DNA from: Taibaiella sp965229095
GTDB lineage: Bacteria > Bacteroidota > Bacteroidia > Chitinophagales > Chitinophagaceae
Assembly: GCA_965229095.1 (NCBI GenBank)
Contig: OZ245855.1
Location: 2,046,001-2,110,000 of the forward strand
Direction: 5' to 3'
Length of the DNA: 64,000 nucleotides
Each line of letters opens with the position of its first letter. Position 1 is the stretch's first letter. The position numbers and the translations under genes are program-made. The notes below the pieces were generated by a model. That model saw only the letters and a program-made list of their open reading frames with translations. It was not told where the DNA came from and did not search any database. Below are positions 62,542 through 64,000 of the stretch, in pieces.

Positions 62542-63804
62542 CTATTGATCCAATGACACCTCGGAAAGTTCCCTACTCTTCTCCTCTTTTCCTGCCCGGA
62601 TTTCCGATATCGCGATACAGCTAAACGTCAGAAAAAGTACAAGGCCCACCTGCTGTTCCAGTAAAGTATCCGTAAAAAAACTAAAGGTGAAGAGTAATAA
62701 AAGATTTCCTAAAAACGGGCGCCGGTAGCGGATGGCCAGGTAATAACTATAAACCAGCAAGGCTATAAAAACCGACAATCCGGTAATACCCAGTTGTACA
62801 AATTTCTGCAAAAATTCGTTGTGATACCCATATTGCAGGTAACCTTGCTTATCCCCGACTCCATCGCCCTGGTACATGTGATAGGCCTTTATTTTTTGTT
62901 GCAGCAAGGCTTCTGCATCCCCGGTACCGGTACCGAACCAATAGCTATTCTCTTCCTTCATAATTTCCAATCCAAACCTTATATATACCAATCTTAAACT
63001 CAACCCGTCAAAATAAATGCCTTCGTTAAATACCGGGGCCGTCAGGTAGTAGCGGTGAAACTTGCCCATATCGCTGAACCGCCTGGCCAGGGGATTGGGA
63101 ATGGCAACCAGCAATATCCCCAAAGTCACTGCCACAAAGCCTGCCAGCAATTTTGTACGAAGCCCGAACTTTCCTGCCAGGTTAAACAACAACATCAGGC
63201 AAAGGACGGTAAGAAACAGTTTTGAAGCCAGCAACAGCAACCATACCGAAAGCAGGACACCGGCGATGCCTTTCCATTTTCCGGCGGGAAGGTAGAACAG
63301 CAGGGCCAGGCTCAGAATACAGAACAGGGAAGCGATTATGGCCGAGACACCTACTGATCCGGGGAGCTTATGGTAAAAGAACACATCGATGTTATGCACC
63401 AAAAGATAGCTCCTTACCGCTCCTATAGTCGCTACTGTCATCAATAACACCGTACCTGCTACAAATACTTTTCCCAGTGTGAATATTTCCGCTTGGGTGA
63501 ACCACTGCTTGGAAAGCAACACCAGGGGCAATACTACCAGCGAAAGGTTTTTCTCTACAAAAAAACGGGCATTGGCCTTATCGGCCGACTGCGCGATACT
63601 AAACAAGTACAATACAAAGAGCAATACACTCAGCAGGAAAAAAGGCTCCCGTACCAGCCGCCTGCATTTTAAGACAAAACCACCTTCCACCAACCAGGTA
63701 AGCAGCAGCGCTATAATGCACAAGCTGTTGATCTTATAACTGAAAAACAGCGAGCTTACCAACAACAGCGAAATGACCCAATACAGCTTTCCGGTAATTT
63801 TCAT
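62542..63804 (-). CDS. O-antigen ligase/polymerase-family membrane protein
   Basis: This 420-residue polytopic protein has about eleven helices. The large periplasmic loop between helices, with ITGLSVFIALLVYSYYLAIR after it, is typical of Wzy/WaaL-like polysaccharide proteins. The loop contains WFGTGTGDAEALLQQKIKAY, and YGYHNEFLQKFVQLG has the His and Glu often conserved in this family. It joins repeat units outside the inner membrane. It overlaps the upstream glycosyltransferase by four bases. Confidence 0.85.
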   Translation of the reverse strand: MKITGKLYWVISLLLVSSLFFSYKINSLCIIALLLTWLVEGGFVLKCRRLVREPFFLLSVLLFVLYLFSIAQSADKANARFFVEKNLSLVVLPLVLLSKQWFTQAEIFTLGKVFVAGTVLLMTVATIGAVRSYLLVHNIDVFFYHKLPGSVGVSAIIASLFCILSLALLFYLPAGKWKGIAGVLLSVWLLLLASKLFLTVLCLMLLFNLAGKFGLRTKLLAGFVAVTLGILLVAIPNPLARRFSDMGKFHRYYLTAPVFNEGIYFDGLSLRLVYIRFGLEIMKEENSYWFGTGTGDAEALLQQKIKAYHMYQGDGVGDKQGYLQYGYHNEFLQKFVQLGITGLSVFIALLVYSYYLAIRYRRPFLGNLLLLFTFSFFTDTLLEQQVGLVLFLTFSCIAISEIRAGKEEKSRELSEVSLDQ

Positions 63805-64000
63805 GATTCACCTCCTTTCCATTCGCTCAGCTTATCTTTCAACCGGGAAAAGACAGCGACCTCATTGTAAAGGTTGGTAATCCGTTCTATGTTTTTCGCT
63901 ATAGCCTCCTTATAAAAAGCTTCATGCGACAAAGCCATATCCATGGCGGCTTTCAGCCCTTCGGGATCGCTGAAATAGAGTGCATCCCCGTTAAGCACTG
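63801..64000 (-). CDS. GT4 glycosyltransferase, 3' end only
   Basis: Only the last 65 residues or so lie in the window; the gene continues past the right edge. The segment VLNGDALYFSDPEGLKAAMD and the following helices (YKEAIAKNIERITNLYNEVA) match the end of GT4 enzymes, where the donor-binding domain is followed by a closing helix. The stop overlaps the polymerase ATG by four bases. Confidence 0.75.
   Translation of the reverse strand, partial: VLNGDALYFSDPEGLKAAMDMALSHEAFYKEAIAKNIERITNLYNEVAVFSRLKDKLSEWKGGES

Noticed and set aside
1..64000. tRNA, rRNA and CRISPR signals
   Set aside because: No cloverleaf-like arms with CCA context, rRNA stretches or regularly spaced repeats were noticed by eye; a covariance search was not possible here.

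Overview
The window looks like chromosome from a Bacteroidota bacterium, most likely family Chitinophagaceae (Chitinophaga/Niastella-like). Reasons: TAnnTTTG-type promoter boxes and few Shine-Dalgarno sites, two proteins with C-terminal type IX secretion (T9SS) sorting domains, a LytS/LytTR two-component pair with a 'reg_prop'-type propeller sensor, and an efp-accB-accC cluster. A complete histidine operon in the order hisG-D-C-B-H-A-F-IE also fits. No rRNA, tRNA, CRISPR array, transposase or integrase was seen.

Layout. 1-4649: the end of one sensor kinase, then a complete tandem paralogue whose 3' part is nearly identical to it, then a LytTR response regulator. 4700-5645 (minus): an ECF sigma factor and a small membrane protein. 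5799-8748: two overlapping GT-C-type membrane glycosyltransferase genes. 8935-11576: efp, accB and accC, with a strong hairpin between accB and accC and a terminator after accC. 11693-12175: a small membrane protein.

12252-31685 (minus): a 19.4-kb block of six tightly packed genes for proteins of 736, 962, 200, 2252, 2035 and 243 residues, mostly without recognisable function and without signal peptides. It ends in a phage-tail-fibre-like protein. The 962-residue protein has a hydrophobic stretch followed by a nucleotidyltransferase-like C-terminus, as in polymorphic toxins. This is the best candidate here for an undescribed system.

32230-38331: a C1q/tail-fibre-like secreted protein, a T9SS cargo, an ABC-2 transporter pair, a LolA-like protein and a small secreted protein. 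38383-45509: the histidine operon, with a well-formed attenuator: promoter, a 23-residue leader peptide with five His codons in six, a possible antiterminator and a terminator. 45605-46738: an arginase-family protein that has lost metal ligands. 46826-51080: an ABC flippase-like protein, a GT4 enzyme and a convergent membrane glycosyltransferase. 51442-54841: a three-gene secreted set (tail-fibre-like protein, tyrosinase, T9SS cargo). 54918-64000 (minus): a surface polysaccharide cluster with GT4, GT2, nucleoside phosphorylase, two methyltransferases, a B12-binding radical SAM protein, a nucleotidyltransferase, an initiating sugar-phosphate transferase, an O-antigen polymerase and the end of another GT4.

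Function names come from motifs read by eye. No database search, alignment program or folding program was run.
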